A DNA stretch of 64,000 nt from positions 1 through 64,000 of the IMG/VR virus record IMGVR_UViG_3300012001_000010; one strand, written 5' to 3'. The translations under genes were made by a program, and so were the position numbers. How positions within the stretch are numbered: the stretch's first letter is position 1; every line of letters starts with the position of its first letter. This DNA is from a virus. This document shows positions 44,089-52,092 of this stretch, one piece after another. Under the pieces are notes generated by a model that was given only the letters and a program-made list of their open reading frames with translations, did no database searches and was not told the origin of the DNA.

Positions 44089-44307
44089 ATGCCGAGTCTC
44101 TTGCAACAAGTTGATGAACAAATGAGCAACGTGACCGTGATCGAGAAGGCATTCTACACGATACCCGAGCTTATGGCCCGATGGTCTGTCGGGAGATCGA
44201 CGATCTATCGCGAGATAGGACGCGGTGCGATCAAGCGTAAGCACGTCGCTGGAACAGTTCGTATCGCTGCGGAAGACGTTAAGGCTTACGAGAATGCGAT
44301 GAGTTGA
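44089..44307 (+). CDS. Excisionase-like helix-turn-helix protein
   Basis: 72 aa from ATG 44089 (ACGAGG upstream). Residues ~22-65 form a MerR/HTH_17-type domain: FYTIPELMARWSVGRSTIYREIGRG then IKRKHV and a C-terminal VRIAAEDVKAYENAM. These small proteins act as excisionases, bending DNA near att sites, or as regulators. It sits just upstream of the integrase, supporting the excisionase role. Confidence 0.75.
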   Translation: MPSLLQQVDEQMSNVTVIEKAFYTIPELMARWSVGRSTIYREIGRGAIKRKHVAGTVRIAAEDVKAYENAMS

Positions 44308-44344
44308 TTTTTATAAACATCCTTGCTTTATTGACACATCGAAA

Positions 44345-44392
44345 CCAAGATAGCCTACCTTGTTACTCTAAAAACGAGGGAGGCTATCTTGG
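44345..44392 (+). promoter_or_regulatory. Hairpin sequestering the integrase ribosome binding site and start
   Basis: A 16-bp inverted repeat with one mismatch (44345-44360 and 44377-44392) around a 16-base loop. The 3' arm contains the AGGGAGG binding site and the TTG start codon of the integrase. In RNA it would hide both and keep integrase translation low until the stem opens. It could also be a DNA operator. Confidence 0.65.
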
Positions 44393-45687
44393 CGTTCATC
44401 TACTCGAAGAAAGACCCGAGTTCCGGGCAATCGCGATGGTATGCGAGGCTTAAGGTAGGCGGCAAGCTGGAGACGATCAGCTTGAGGCTCGTCGAGGACG
44501 GCAACAAGAGACTCGCTGAACGTCGCGCCCAGAAGCTCCAGTTCGAGGCTGACGCGGGCAGTCTATCCGAAGAGACGAGGATTTGGCTAGGCACTTCCGC
44601 CGTCCGGCTCTCGACGCTCGTCGCCAGGTCGTCCGCAGAGATCAAGACGGACGCAGTGGGCGTCGAGGGTTGGCTCGCCGCTTTCGATTCCCACTTGAAA
44701 GCGATGGAGACCAAAGACACAAAGCGTCACGTCCCCGGCAAGGCCGCGAAAGACGAGGAGTATACACTCATACAGAGGATGATGACCCTCCGTCGATTCG
44801 TGCGGTGGACTGAGGATAACAAGATCAAGTTCCACGCCGCGACGTTCACGGACACGATGATTGATTTCCTCCGATGGCGCGGTACGACCGTAGGCCCTGG
44901 GACGCTCTGGACAAAGGATTATTCTTACCTTTGCAGCTGGGGGGACTGGATGGCGAAGCGCGGCCTCTGCGAGCGTCCCAACAGGGATCGAGTCAAAGAG
45001 AGCCTCCCCCAGAAGATCGCCCCCAATATTAAGCTGATCGGTTGGCGTGAAGACCTAGAATCGCTCCGATATTTCCGTGACAACCGCATCAAGTCCTGGA
45101 AGGGCAGGAATCATCACGCGGGCCGGGGGTGGTTCTCACTCTGGTCATTGGTCGCCATCGTCCGTGGGACCGGATGCCGCCCGAGCGAGGCGACACGATT
45201 GACGTGGCAGACGGTCGACCTCGAAGGCGGCAAGATCAGGTTCCTCAAGTCTAAGACAGGTGGCAACCGGACGGTCCCTATCTTGTATCAATGGTTGCAT
45301 GATGCGATGGTCGAGATTCGCGATTTGACGGGCGACACTGGCCCTGTCTGTAAGACGGTCTACGGAACTCCTTTCCTGAAGCTGGCCAGCGCATGCGCGC
45401 TGATGAATCGTTTTTCGTCGAAGTGCGGCCGAACTACCTATCATCTCAAGATGGCGCAAAAGCTCCAGCTTAACCATTTGATCCGCATGGGATTCCCGCC
45501 CCACGTTATCTCGAAATGGAGCGACCATTCGCTGTCGATGCAGGAGCGGCATTACATGGAGGAGCAGGCATATTTCCCGCCAGACGCCGCCGAGGATTAC
45601 GAGGAATTCGGCGTGCTCACGCCCTTCGGCCAGAAGGTTAAGGATCACCTTTCCGGCTTCTCCAAGGACTTAGACACGGCCCACTAG
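44389..45687 (+). CDS. Tyrosine recombinase/integrase
   Basis: 432 aa starting at a TTG with GAGGGAGG upstream. The C-terminal catalytic domain shows Arg264 (GTGCRPSEATRL), Lys near 287-289 (KSKTGGNRTVP), HLKM at 352-355 where HxxR is expected, His380 (WSDHS) and the nucleophile Tyr389 (ERHYME). The N-terminal half has a phage-integrase SAM-like core-binding region. The enzyme would join attP to the host attB. Missing the second catalytic Arg is odd and may mean weak activity or a diverged family. Confidence 0.85.
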   Translation: MAFIYSKKDPSSGQSRWYARLKVGGKLETISLRLVEDGNKRLAERRAQKLQFEADAGSLSEETRIWLGTSAVRLSTLVARSSAEIKTDAVGVEGWLAAFDSHLKAMETKDTKRHVPGKAAKDEEYTLIQRMMTLRRFVRWTEDNKIKFHAATFTDTMIDFLRWRGTTVGPGTLWTKDYSYLCSWGDWMAKRGLCERPNRDRVKESLPQKIAPNIKLIGWREDLESLRYFRDNRIKSWKGRNHHAGRGWFSLWSLVAIVRGTGCRPSEATRLTWQTVDLEGGKIRFLKSKTGGNRTVPILYQWLHDAMVEIRDLTGDTGPVCKTVYGTPFLKLASACALMNRFSSKCGRTTYHLKMAQKLQLNHLIRMGFPPHVISKWSDHSLSMQERHYMEEQAYFPPDAAEDYEEFGVLTPFGQKVKDHLSGFSKDLDTAH

Positions 45688-46034
45688 AGTAACCTGGTCG
45701 AGTAACCTTAAGCCCCGGACAACCTGGTACGCGGTGGGACGGAGCGATACAGTGTGGTACATCGTAAGTCTTTGAATAACAAGGGGTTAAAGCTAGATAT
45801 CGTTGCCGCCGTTAGACTTATGAAAAGCGGCTCTTGGGCGTTAATCATGCCTGTTTAGGTGAAAATACCGATCCTTAATCCCCTTTTGTGACAAGGAGTT
45901 ACGTCATCGGCGGCGGCTTGAGTAACTTTTAGAGTAACATAGAAGCGAGTAACCAGGTTTTCCGAAACCGAGTGGGCGAATAGGTTACGGTCTCGATTGG
46001 AAAGTAACTCGCGAGTAACAAGGGCGATCTAAAC
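45688..46034. other. attP-like region with repeated GAGTAAC sites
   Basis: Non-coding stretch behind the integrase. It has at least seven copies of a (G/A)AGTAAC heptamer, near 45688, 45700, 45919, 45931, 45951, 46003 and 46013, several extended to GAGTAACC(T/A)GGT. The clusters flank an AT-rich middle (45775-45890) that could hold the core. This layout is like arm-type integrase sites around a crossover core. The core itself cannot be picked out without the bacterial site. Confidence 0.5.
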
Positions 46035-46036
46035 GA

Positions 46037-46075
46037 AAAGGCCCGGCAACCCCGATTGGGAATTGCCGGGCTTTG
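46037..46075. terminator. Bidirectional terminator between integrase region and SNF2 gene
   Basis: A 9-bp GC-rich stem (GCCCGGCAA at 46041-46049, TTGCCGGGC at 46063-46071) extendable by three pairs to A and T runs, with a 13-base loop. It lies 5 bases after the SNF2 stop between convergent units. Confidence 0.85.
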
Positions 46076-46079
46076 GCGG

Positions 46080-49034
46080 TCAAGCGACGAACACCGCTTC
46101 CATCTCGCCGTGGGCGATCAGGTTGGCGAACATCTTGGCGAGCATCTCGGGGGTCAACGCCGGGATGACGTAATCGTCGTCGTCATCCTCTTCCTCGTAC
46201 TTCGACTCGACGACGGGGACGTGGATCGCCAGCTTCGGCGGGACGTAGGCCCGTTTCACTTCCTTGGGGATCGGCTTCGACTGGCTCTCGATCAGGGATT
46301 CGGCGACCATCTGGAGCGGGATCGAGAGGTCGTCGAACGGGCTTGGGATGACGACCGGCTTGGGCTTCTTTGGCGCGGCCTTGACCTTGCTCCATGATCG
46401 CTGCATGTCGGCACCGTTGATCCGCTCGGAGAGGTTTTTGGCCAGGGCCATCTGGAGGTTATCTTCCCCGGCCATCGCCGCCAACCCTTCCTCGCTGAAC
46501 TCGCCTTCGAGGGCCTGCGCTGCCGCCATCTTCTTGCTCATGAGGCTCATCGCCTTGTGCTGCATGGTGTCACGATAGTACATATAATAGACGCGGCAGT
46601 CGCGGGGTTGGCCGATCCGCCAGGCACGGCGGGCGGCTTGCCTCATGGTGAACAGATTGTACCCTGTCTCATAAAAGACGATGGTCGAGTAGTTGTGCCC
46701 GCCAGGGTTGGGCGAGAACAGGTCGAGGCCCGTGCTCACAAGCTGGGGGTGGGAGATCATCACGTCGTAGTCACGACCGTTCTTCTCGATCCACTCCTCG
46801 CGCTCGATCGGCTCAACGTCGTTCGCACGGAGGATGCCGACCTTGAGGCCCTCTCTTTCGAGCAACCCCTTGAGTCGATCCTGGATATTCCTCTTGCCGG
46901 TCATCTGGACATAGACCCAGGTCTGCGTCCCATCGGCCTTCTGCTTGAGGCAAATGTCGATGAGCGCCTGCTCCTTTGGATATGTCACGTCCTCGGGGAG
47001 CGACTTAGGCGTGACGACCCCGGTGAAGTTGTCGATGGTTCGGATGCCGGGCTTCTCCCAATACCCGACCGTGTGGCCGAGCTTCGGGGGATAGGCGTCA
47101 ACCTTGACTCCGTGGATTAAGGCGTCTTCCCGTTCGGCAACTGCCCTGTCTAACGCCTTCTTAACTTCCGGGTCATGATCCCATCCGAACGGGCGATCGG
47201 GGTAATCCATCGTCGTCCAGAGGTAAGCACCGAGGAGCTTCATGCTCCCACGGATGAGGAGGTCGCGGTTGGCGAGTTCGAGGGTCGCGGTGACTCGTTC
47301 GTACTCGATTTTTTGATCGGGTTCCATGTCGCACGCGGTATCGAACCATCCGTCGCTCGCGGCCTTGCTTCGATCGTCGTCGCCGTGGTCGAGGTTAGGT
47401 CCGCCGATATACTCGAACAGGTCGGGTAAGTTGTCGGACACGTCTTCGAGCTTAATGAACATCGAACTGCCGATCATGTGCCTCCCGAACATCGTCGGCA
47501 TAACGCCTGGCCGCACCACTTTACGTTCGGATCGTGAACCGCTCGACGCCCGCCGCATCGACTTGACGTTGCCGCCAACCGATGGCCCGTCGTTGCCCTG
47601 CTCTTTCGTGGTGATAATATGGTCGATCTTGCCATACGCCTCAGAGAAGGCCATATCCTTGCCCCACTCGAACCCTTCTTCCTTGAGGCTATTCGGCGTG
47701 ATCCTCATCATCAAGGGGAAGAGATGGTTGGCATAGCCGCCGATGATCGTGCCGGTCATCGCGAGGACATGATCGACGCCCGCGAGGAGCTTGCCGCAGG
47801 CCATCGACTGAGCGCTCTCGTCGCTCTTCTGCTCTTGACATTCGTCCACGATCAAGTAACTGAACATCCGCTTGAGCTTCTTCTGGACGAGCCGGGCGAG
47901 CGACCATCGGTACGGTCGGCTCGTGTAGTTGTACATCGGCTCGCCGCAGACCTTGATGACCCATTGGCGATTCTTCCATGTGAATTGAACGTCGGGCTTA
48001 CGCTCGGAGAAGTCGAGCGGAACCGGGCAGAGCCGGTCGCGACCGTGATCCTTGGGCCGCTCGGCGGTAGGGATCATCTCCATGTAGGTTCCGATGCACC
48101 GTTCCTGTTTCCCATCCTTGTTGGACTTCCCGTTCCTCAGTTTGGCAGACAAACTCTTCTCGGCAAGCGGGACGCCTTTCTTGTCTCGGGCTACCGTGCC
48201 GCACTTCGGGCAGCAGAAGACACGGCCGCTGACGTTATCCATCAACGGCTCGCCGCGATCACTGTAGATCGGACGGCCACGTTCGTTCAACTTCGCGATC
48301 TTCTCGACAACGACGCTCTTGCTCGCGGGACTCTTCTCGGACACCTGGCCGTTGAACCCGCGATGCAAGTCGCCGATCCCGGTCCAGTCGGACAACCACT
48401 TGGCCTGGTTCCGGCCGATGACGTACCACTCAGCCCCCTTCGGCTTCTCCCATCGGTTGCCCGATCGCTTATCGAGGAGTCCGATCATATCCCGGAGCGA
48501 CCGCTTACTGTTCGTGTCGACCTTCTCGGCCTTCTTACCCTTGACCTTTTTAACCTCGGTCTCGCCGCCTTGCGGGCCGAAGCGGGTGACGATCGCCCCT
48601 GGGATCGTGCCCTTGATTTCCCTCACCCATTTAGCGATCAAGTGGTCGGGACAAAGAGCGATCGCCCGGTACTTGCCGCCTTTACCGCCCTGATTTCGCG
48701 ATCGCTGGGCATGCTTATGGATCGCGGTCATTCCGAGGAGCGTCTTTCCCGTGCCCATTTCGCCGCAGATGAAGCCGCTGTTAACTTCATCCATCATTTT
48801 AATCGTGGCCGCGATGACGTGCTTTTGGGCCTCAAACGGCTCGCGGATCATGTCGTCGAAGTCGGGCAACTCGTCGCGGCTGGGCAGGTGGAGCGGGTCG
48901 AGCGCCGTGATGGCCTTCTTCCCGAGGATGGAACCGTAATTTTGCAAATACTGATCCATCGTGGTGATCTCGCTGATGGGCAAGATCGCCTTCGGCGGCT
49001 CAATCGTGGTGATGTCTGTGTCGTCGCATTCCAT
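46080..49034 (-). CDS. SNF2/Swi2-type superfamily 2 helicase
   Basis: ATG 49034 is preferred because it follows the stop of the upstream gene; a start at 49082 would overlap it (984 vs 1000 aa). Motif I is GEMGTGKTLLG, motif II VDECQEQ (in the place of DEAH), motif III MTGTIIGG, and motif VI RRAWRIGQPRDC, the SNF2-type ending. A zinc ribbon (FCCPKCGT) and large insertions lie between motifs I and II. The C terminus is acidic with a DDDDD run. Such phage proteins move on or remodel DNA and may act in recombination, transcription or defence against host systems. Confidence 0.82.
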   Translation of the reverse strand: MECDDTDITTIEPPKAILPISEITTMDQYLQNYGSILGKKAITALDPLHLPSRDELPDFDDMIREPFEAQKHVIAATIKMMDEVNSGFICGEMGTGKTLLGMTAIHKHAQRSRNQGGKGGKYRAIALCPDHLIAKWVREIKGTIPGAIVTRFGPQGGETEVKKVKGKKAEKVDTNSKRSLRDMIGLLDKRSGNRWEKPKGAEWYVIGRNQAKWLSDWTGIGDLHRGFNGQVSEKSPASKSVVVEKIAKLNERGRPIYSDRGEPLMDNVSGRVFCCPKCGTVARDKKGVPLAEKSLSAKLRNGKSNKDGKQERCIGTYMEMIPTAERPKDHGRDRLCPVPLDFSERKPDVQFTWKNRQWVIKVCGEPMYNYTSRPYRWSLARLVQKKLKRMFSYLIVDECQEQKSDESAQSMACGKLLAGVDHVLAMTGTIIGGYANHLFPLMMRITPNSLKEEGFEWGKDMAFSEAYGKIDHIITTKEQGNDGPSVGGNVKSMRRASSGSRSERKVVRPGVMPTMFGRHMIGSSMFIKLEDVSDNLPDLFEYIGGPNLDHGDDDRSKAASDGWFDTACDMEPDQKIEYERVTATLELANRDLLIRGSMKLLGAYLWTTMDYPDRPFGWDHDPEVKKALDRAVAEREDALIHGVKVDAYPPKLGHTVGYWEKPGIRTIDNFTGVVTPKSLPEDVTYPKEQALIDICLKQKADGTQTWVYVQMTGKRNIQDRLKGLLEREGLKVGILRANDVEPIEREEWIEKNGRDYDVMISHPQLVSTGLDLFSPNPGGHNYSTIVFYETGYNLFTMRQAARRAWRIGQPRDCRVYYMYYRDTMQHKAMSLMSKKMAAAQALEGEFSEEGLAAMAGEDNLQMALAKNLSERINGADMQRSWSKVKAAPKKPKPVVIPSPFDDLSIPLQMVAESLIESQSKPIPKEVKRAYVPPKLAIHVPVVESKYEEEDDDDDYVIPALTPEMLAKMFANLIAHGEMEAVFVA

Positions 49035-49041
49035 AGTAGGT

Positions 49042-49500
49042 TCAGTCCTGGATCGTGGTGGGATTAAGTAGGAGGTTGGCACGCTCGATCAGTTCAAGCG
49101 TCTCTTGGAAGCAAGTGTCGCTATCATCGGGGGCGAGCGATTTAAGCTCGTCTAACATCTCGGAGGCCAACAATTTCATTTCGGCCAACATCTCGCCCGG
49201 AGATTTCTTCCATCGCTTCTGGATCGTGACGATGAAGTGGCCCCACGAGTCGTCGCCCAACGAAAGCTCGACGAAGTTAATCGCACCAGCATCGTTGAAC
49301 GAGTCGGCGAACGACGCGACCATGAGCTTGCTCGCCCAATGCTTCATGGATACGTCGGAAGAGGTTAGGTTGATAGCCTCTTCGATCACGATCTTGAGAA
49401 GCTCAGGCTTGGAGAGTAGGCTAAGGAGTCGATCGTTCTCCGCGTTAAGAGCATCAATTTCAGCGAGGGCCGGGATAAACTTTCGTGCCAATTTGAACAT
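49042..49500 (-). CDS. Hypothetical protein
   Basis: 152 aa, helical and acidic: LARKFIPALAEIDALNAENDRLLSLL (coiled-coil-like) followed by many Leu/Glu repeats and LAPDDSDTCFQETLELIERANLLL. It sits directly before the SNF2 gene in the same operon. A leader shared with the gene at 56168 (GGTGGCC plus terminator palindrome) lies just upstream of its start. Function unknown. Confidence 0.55.
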   Translation of the reverse strand: MFKLARKFIPALAEIDALNAENDRLLSLLSKPELLKIVIEEAINLTSSDVSMKHWASKLMVASFADSFNDAGAINFVELSLGDDSWGHFIVTIQKRWKKSPGEMLAEMKLLASEMLDELKSLAPDDSDTCFQETLELIERANLLLNPTTIQD

Positions 49501-49525
49501 TTACGGTCTCCTGAAAGGTGGCCTA

Positions 49526-49556
49526 AAAGGCAAAGGTCATAATGAGCTTTGCCTTT
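49526..49556. terminator. 31-bp palindromic terminator, copy 6 (reverse orientation)
   Basis: Perfect stem with centre GTCATAATGAG, between the gene ending at 49579 and the gene starting at 49500. It is followed on the minus strand by GGCCACCTTTCAGGAG, which also provides the binding site of the downstream gene. Confidence 0.7.
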
Positions 49557-49578
49557 TGTTGCGAACTTGGATCATCGT

Positions 49579-50175
49579 TCAGAGCGAGATAGCCGGGATC
49601 GGGATGAGGATGTCTTGTTGGGTGAGTCCCTTGCTGACAACCTCGTCGAGACTCTTTGTGGTCGCCGAGAGGATGCCGCATTGGCAGTTGAAGCAGTCAG
49701 CGTGTTCGAGGCGATTCGCTTTCCTCAGCTTCTTCTCGATGTAGGGAATCCACTCCTTAAGGATAGGGGTCGTGAACCGGACATTATTTAGTTCCTGCCA
49801 GAGCGATTCGGGCGTAACCACCTTCATGAATCCCGGCATCCTGGTTATGAACAGGGCGTGGGCCATGCCGTAGCCGATCTTGTGTGTGTAGCACTGGTAG
49901 CCGTCCTCGGTCGGATAAAGACGGCCGGGAGTCCTAGACCTCCATTCGTCGTCACCGAGCTTATTGACTTGAATCCCACCGGCCATGACGACCGCCTTGG
50001 CCCCGCCGGATAGGATCGCCCTGATCTGCTTGACCCGCTGGGTGTCGGCGATGAGCGAGATCATGAGCAATTCGCCACGTCCACTCACGGCAATCTTGTC
50101 AAACTTCACGTTCGGCGTGGAGATATCCTTGCCCATGAACTCCACGTCTCCCATCTGCTTATCCTGTTCGCTCAC
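49579..50175 (-). CDS. Hypothetical protein with CxxC pair
   Basis: 198 aa. Beta-rich start (FDKIAVSGRGELLMISLIAD), GAKAVVMAGGIQVNKLG, a Tyr-rich middle (YPTEDGYQCYTHKIGYG), and a C-terminal DCFNCQCG that could bind metal. Last gene before terminator copy 6 in this transcript. No family recognised. Confidence 0.5.
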   Translation of the reverse strand: MSEQDKQMGDVEFMGKDISTPNVKFDKIAVSGRGELLMISLIADTQRVKQIRAILSGGAKAVVMAGGIQVNKLGDDEWRSRTPGRLYPTEDGYQCYTHKIGYGMAHALFITRMPGFMKVVTPESLWQELNNVRFTTPILKEWIPYIEKKLRKANRLEHADCFNCQCGILSATTKSLDEVVSKGLTQQDILIPIPAISL

Positions 50176-50360
50176 GGTTTGTATTCCTTATCGGACGAGT
50201 TGATGCGACGGATGAACTCGGTCGCCATGATCTTGCTGTACACGATAATCTCGACGTTCAACCAGCGGATCGAGAAGTACCAGAGATTGCCGTATTTGGA
50301 GTGCTCGACCACCGGAAGCCAGTAGAACCTCGCGAGGCCGGTGAAGTTGAACAGGATCAT
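50172..50360 (-). CDS. Small protein, paralogue of the gene at 53279
   Basis: 62 aa. The pattern MI-x-x-NFTGL-x-RF-x-W, LWY, and MATE-x(4)-R-x-N-x-S is shared with the gene at 53279-53479, so the two are duplicates within this block. Aromatic residues are frequent. It overlaps the next gene by 4 bases (ATGA). Function unknown. Confidence 0.5.
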   Translation of the reverse strand: MILFNFTGLARFYWLPVVEHSKYGNLWYFSIRWLNVEIIVYSKIMATEFIRRINSSDKEYKP

Positions 50361-50402
50361 ATTCCACTCTCCTGGGTGTGGTAGATGGAGACTTTGTAAA
50401 GT

Positions 50403-50459
50403 CTATCCAACGAGGTCTCCGTTGACGGTCTCGATCTTGTAAACGGGAAAGTCGCTCAT
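50403..50459 (-). CDS. Possible 18-aa peptide
   Basis: MSDFPVYKIETVNGDLVG, with its ATG overlapping the stop of the 88-aa gene upstream (ATGA). It fills part of the 95-base gap between two genes in an operon where this overlap style is common. Too short to judge by composition. Confidence 0.25.
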   Translation of the reverse strand: MSDFPVYKIETVNGDLVG

Positions 50460-50722
50460 GGCTTATATTCCTTCTTTGCGAGGGTGATACCCTTTGGCGT
50501 GACGTGGTAGTAATATAGATTTTCTGAATCATACTGGCCTTCGTACATAAGACCAAGATCAATCAGTTCAAGTACAGTATCGAAATCACAACCTTTTCTA
50601 AATGTTGCGAAACAGTTTCGGTGGTTGTCGTTTTCTAACCACCATGACAACTTACGTCGATAATTGCACCGCTTCATTCCGAGCGAGTGCCGAAGTAGAT
50701 TAAGCTGATTCTGTGTAATCAT
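50456..50722 (-). CDS. Small hypothetical protein
   Basis: 88 aa, basic N-terminal half (LLRHSLGMKRCNYRRKLSWW) and a C-terminal YYYHVTPKGITLAKKEY with the wing-like pattern of small DNA-binding or HTH proteins. AT-richer than neighbours. Its start overlaps the serine recombinase stop (ATGA). Confidence 0.5.
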   Translation of the reverse strand: MITQNQLNLLRHSLGMKRCNYRRKLSWWLENDNHRNCFATFRKGCDFDTVLELIDLGLMYEGQYDSENLYYYHVTPKGITLAKKEYKP

Positions 50723-51477
50723 CGGTTTCCCCGTTGTTCGAGTAATTGGAGCCGAAGCTCAGCCTCGCACGTCCTTCGGACCCGGTTAACATCCCACGTC
50801 TTGCCATCCTTGGTCTTGAACTTAAGCGTGTAGTTAAGGTGATCCGAAATCTCACGCCAGGTCAGCGGCTCGTCCTGCATCCTCCATTGGACGATCGAAC
50901 GCATGACGTTGCGTTCCTGATCCTCACGCTCGCGGACCTTGACGAGCTTGCCGTCGAGCCAGACCTTCTTGTACCGGAACCCGTAGCCGGGATACCGGGC
51001 ATGTGCGACACCGGCCCGCTTCTTCTTCGCCATCCCATCCTTCGTCCGCTCACTGATAAAGGCGCGTTCCAACTCGGCGAAGGACGCAAGGATATGGATC
51101 ATAAAGCGTCCCATAGGCGAGCTTAGGTCAATAGCCCCGCCCATGAGGTTGCAGATGTGGAGCTTGATGTTCATCCTCTCGAACTGCTCCAGGACTTGAA
51201 CGCAGTCGGCGAGGCGACGGAAGGCCCTGTCGAGTTTTGCGATGATGACGTGATCGCCGGGTCGAAGCTGAAGGAATAGCTCTTTACCGGCGTCACGGTC
51301 ATTCCAGGCAACCTTGCCGCTCTTAGACGAGTCGACAAAGTAAGAAGGTTCACCGAGTCGGTTGAACTCGGCGTAACGCTTAATGTGGTCCTTTTGTGTC
51401 TCTGGTGAGTCAACCTGTTTTTTAGTGCTCGCACGGGCATAGCCGTGGACTTTAGGGTCAGTCGGCATCAATACCAT
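50719..51477 (-). CDS. Serine recombinase (resolvase/invertase family)
   Basis: 252 aa from ATG 51477 (AGGAG 8 bases upstream); longer starts would run far into the gene before it. The catalytic domain is clear: HGYARASTKKQVDSPETQ (nucleophile Ser in ARAS), RPGDHVIIAKLDRAFRRL, and GRFMIHILASFAELERAFISERTKDG. The C-terminal ~90 aa are a DNA-binding part with a recombinase-like helix (LTWREISDHLNY). It lacks the long C-terminal domain of large serine integrases. Use is unclear: inversion, resolution, or a genome-mobility role beside the tyrosine integrase. Confidence 0.85.
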   Translation of the reverse strand: MVLMPTDPKVHGYARASTKKQVDSPETQKDHIKRYAEFNRLGEPSYFVDSSKSGKVAWNDRDAGKELFLQLRPGDHVIIAKLDRAFRRLADCVQVLEQFERMNIKLHICNLMGGAIDLSSPMGRFMIHILASFAELERAFISERTKDGMAKKKRAGVAHARYPGYGFRYKKVWLDGKLVKVREREDQERNVMRSIVQWRMQDEPLTWREISDHLNYTLKFKTKDGKTWDVNRVRRTCEAELRLQLLEQRGNR

Positions 51478-51685
51478 CGGGATGCTCCTCTTCAAATTGA
51501 CACGGTGCGCATCGGCCATGCTCTTTGAAGCCTGAAAACTCTTCCCGAAAAATATCACACCCGCATTTAATGCAGGAGTCCGCCGGTCCTTCCTCGTCGA
51601 AGCCTTCATTCTCGTCGCAATCCGAGTCGTCATGCGCCTCGGGGATATCTTCGATGCAGAGGATACCTTCATTATCGCTGACCAT
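51458..51685 (-). CDS. Small zinc-ribbon-like protein
   Basis: 75 aa from ATG 51685 (CGAGGG upstream); a longer frame lies in the gene before it. Strongly acidic (EDIPEAHDDSDCDENEGFDEEG) with Cys pairs (CIKCGCD and CAPC) fitting a zinc ribbon. It overlaps the serine recombinase start by 20 bases. Function unknown. Confidence 0.55.
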   Translation of the reverse strand: MVSDNEGILCIEDIPEAHDDSDCDENEGFDEEGPADSCIKCGCDIFREEFSGFKEHGRCAPCQFEEEHPDGIDAD

Positions 51686-51690
51686 AAATT

Positions 51691-52092
51691 CTAACCCTCG
51701 TCTTCGACGTTCCTGGAAAGGTGTCCGTAACGCTTTTGCATGTAATTCGTTCCCAACCACACTTTACCGTTAAGCTTCCATTGCACGTAGGTTGGGTTAT
51801 TGCGGTGAATGAGATATTGGATGACTTGGCAATCACGCCAAATCTCGGCCTGGAACTCCAGTCCGTAGTGCTTTGAAGGATTGTCTGGGATTCCCGCCTT
51901 TCGGTTGATCGAGACATTAATGAGTCTCGTGAGTTCGCGTTGAGCCTCGGGCTTTTTGATATAGGAACCCCACTGGAATGGACGTGGGGCTTCATGGCAA
52001 TCTGACGCGATAAACCGCTTGTACCACTTGAGCAACTTGACGGTGCCTGTGAGTTGCCGCTTCGTGATCTCTTGGCCTGCTTGCGTCAGCAT
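51691..52092 (-). CDS. Hypothetical protein
   Basis: 133 aa. Basic helical N terminus (GQEITKRQLTGTVKLLKWYKRF), a GLEFQAEIW segment, and a Trp/Lys-rich end (YVQWKLNGKVWLGTNYMQ). It overlaps the methyltransferase stop by a few bases. No family recognised. Confidence 0.5.
   Translation of the reverse strand: MLTQAGQEITKRQLTGTVKLLKWYKRFIASDCHEAPRPFQWGSYIKKPEAQRELTRLINVSINRKAGIPDNPSKHYGLEFQAEIWRDCQVIQYLIHRNNPTYVQWKLNGKVWLGTNYMQKRYGHLSRNVEDEG

Noticed and set aside
47619-49067. Long plus-strand open frame (482 codons) opposite the SNF2 helicase
   Set aside because: The minus-strand frame has all helicase motifs. The antisense product has no motif and follows the GC-rich third-position pattern of the real gene.
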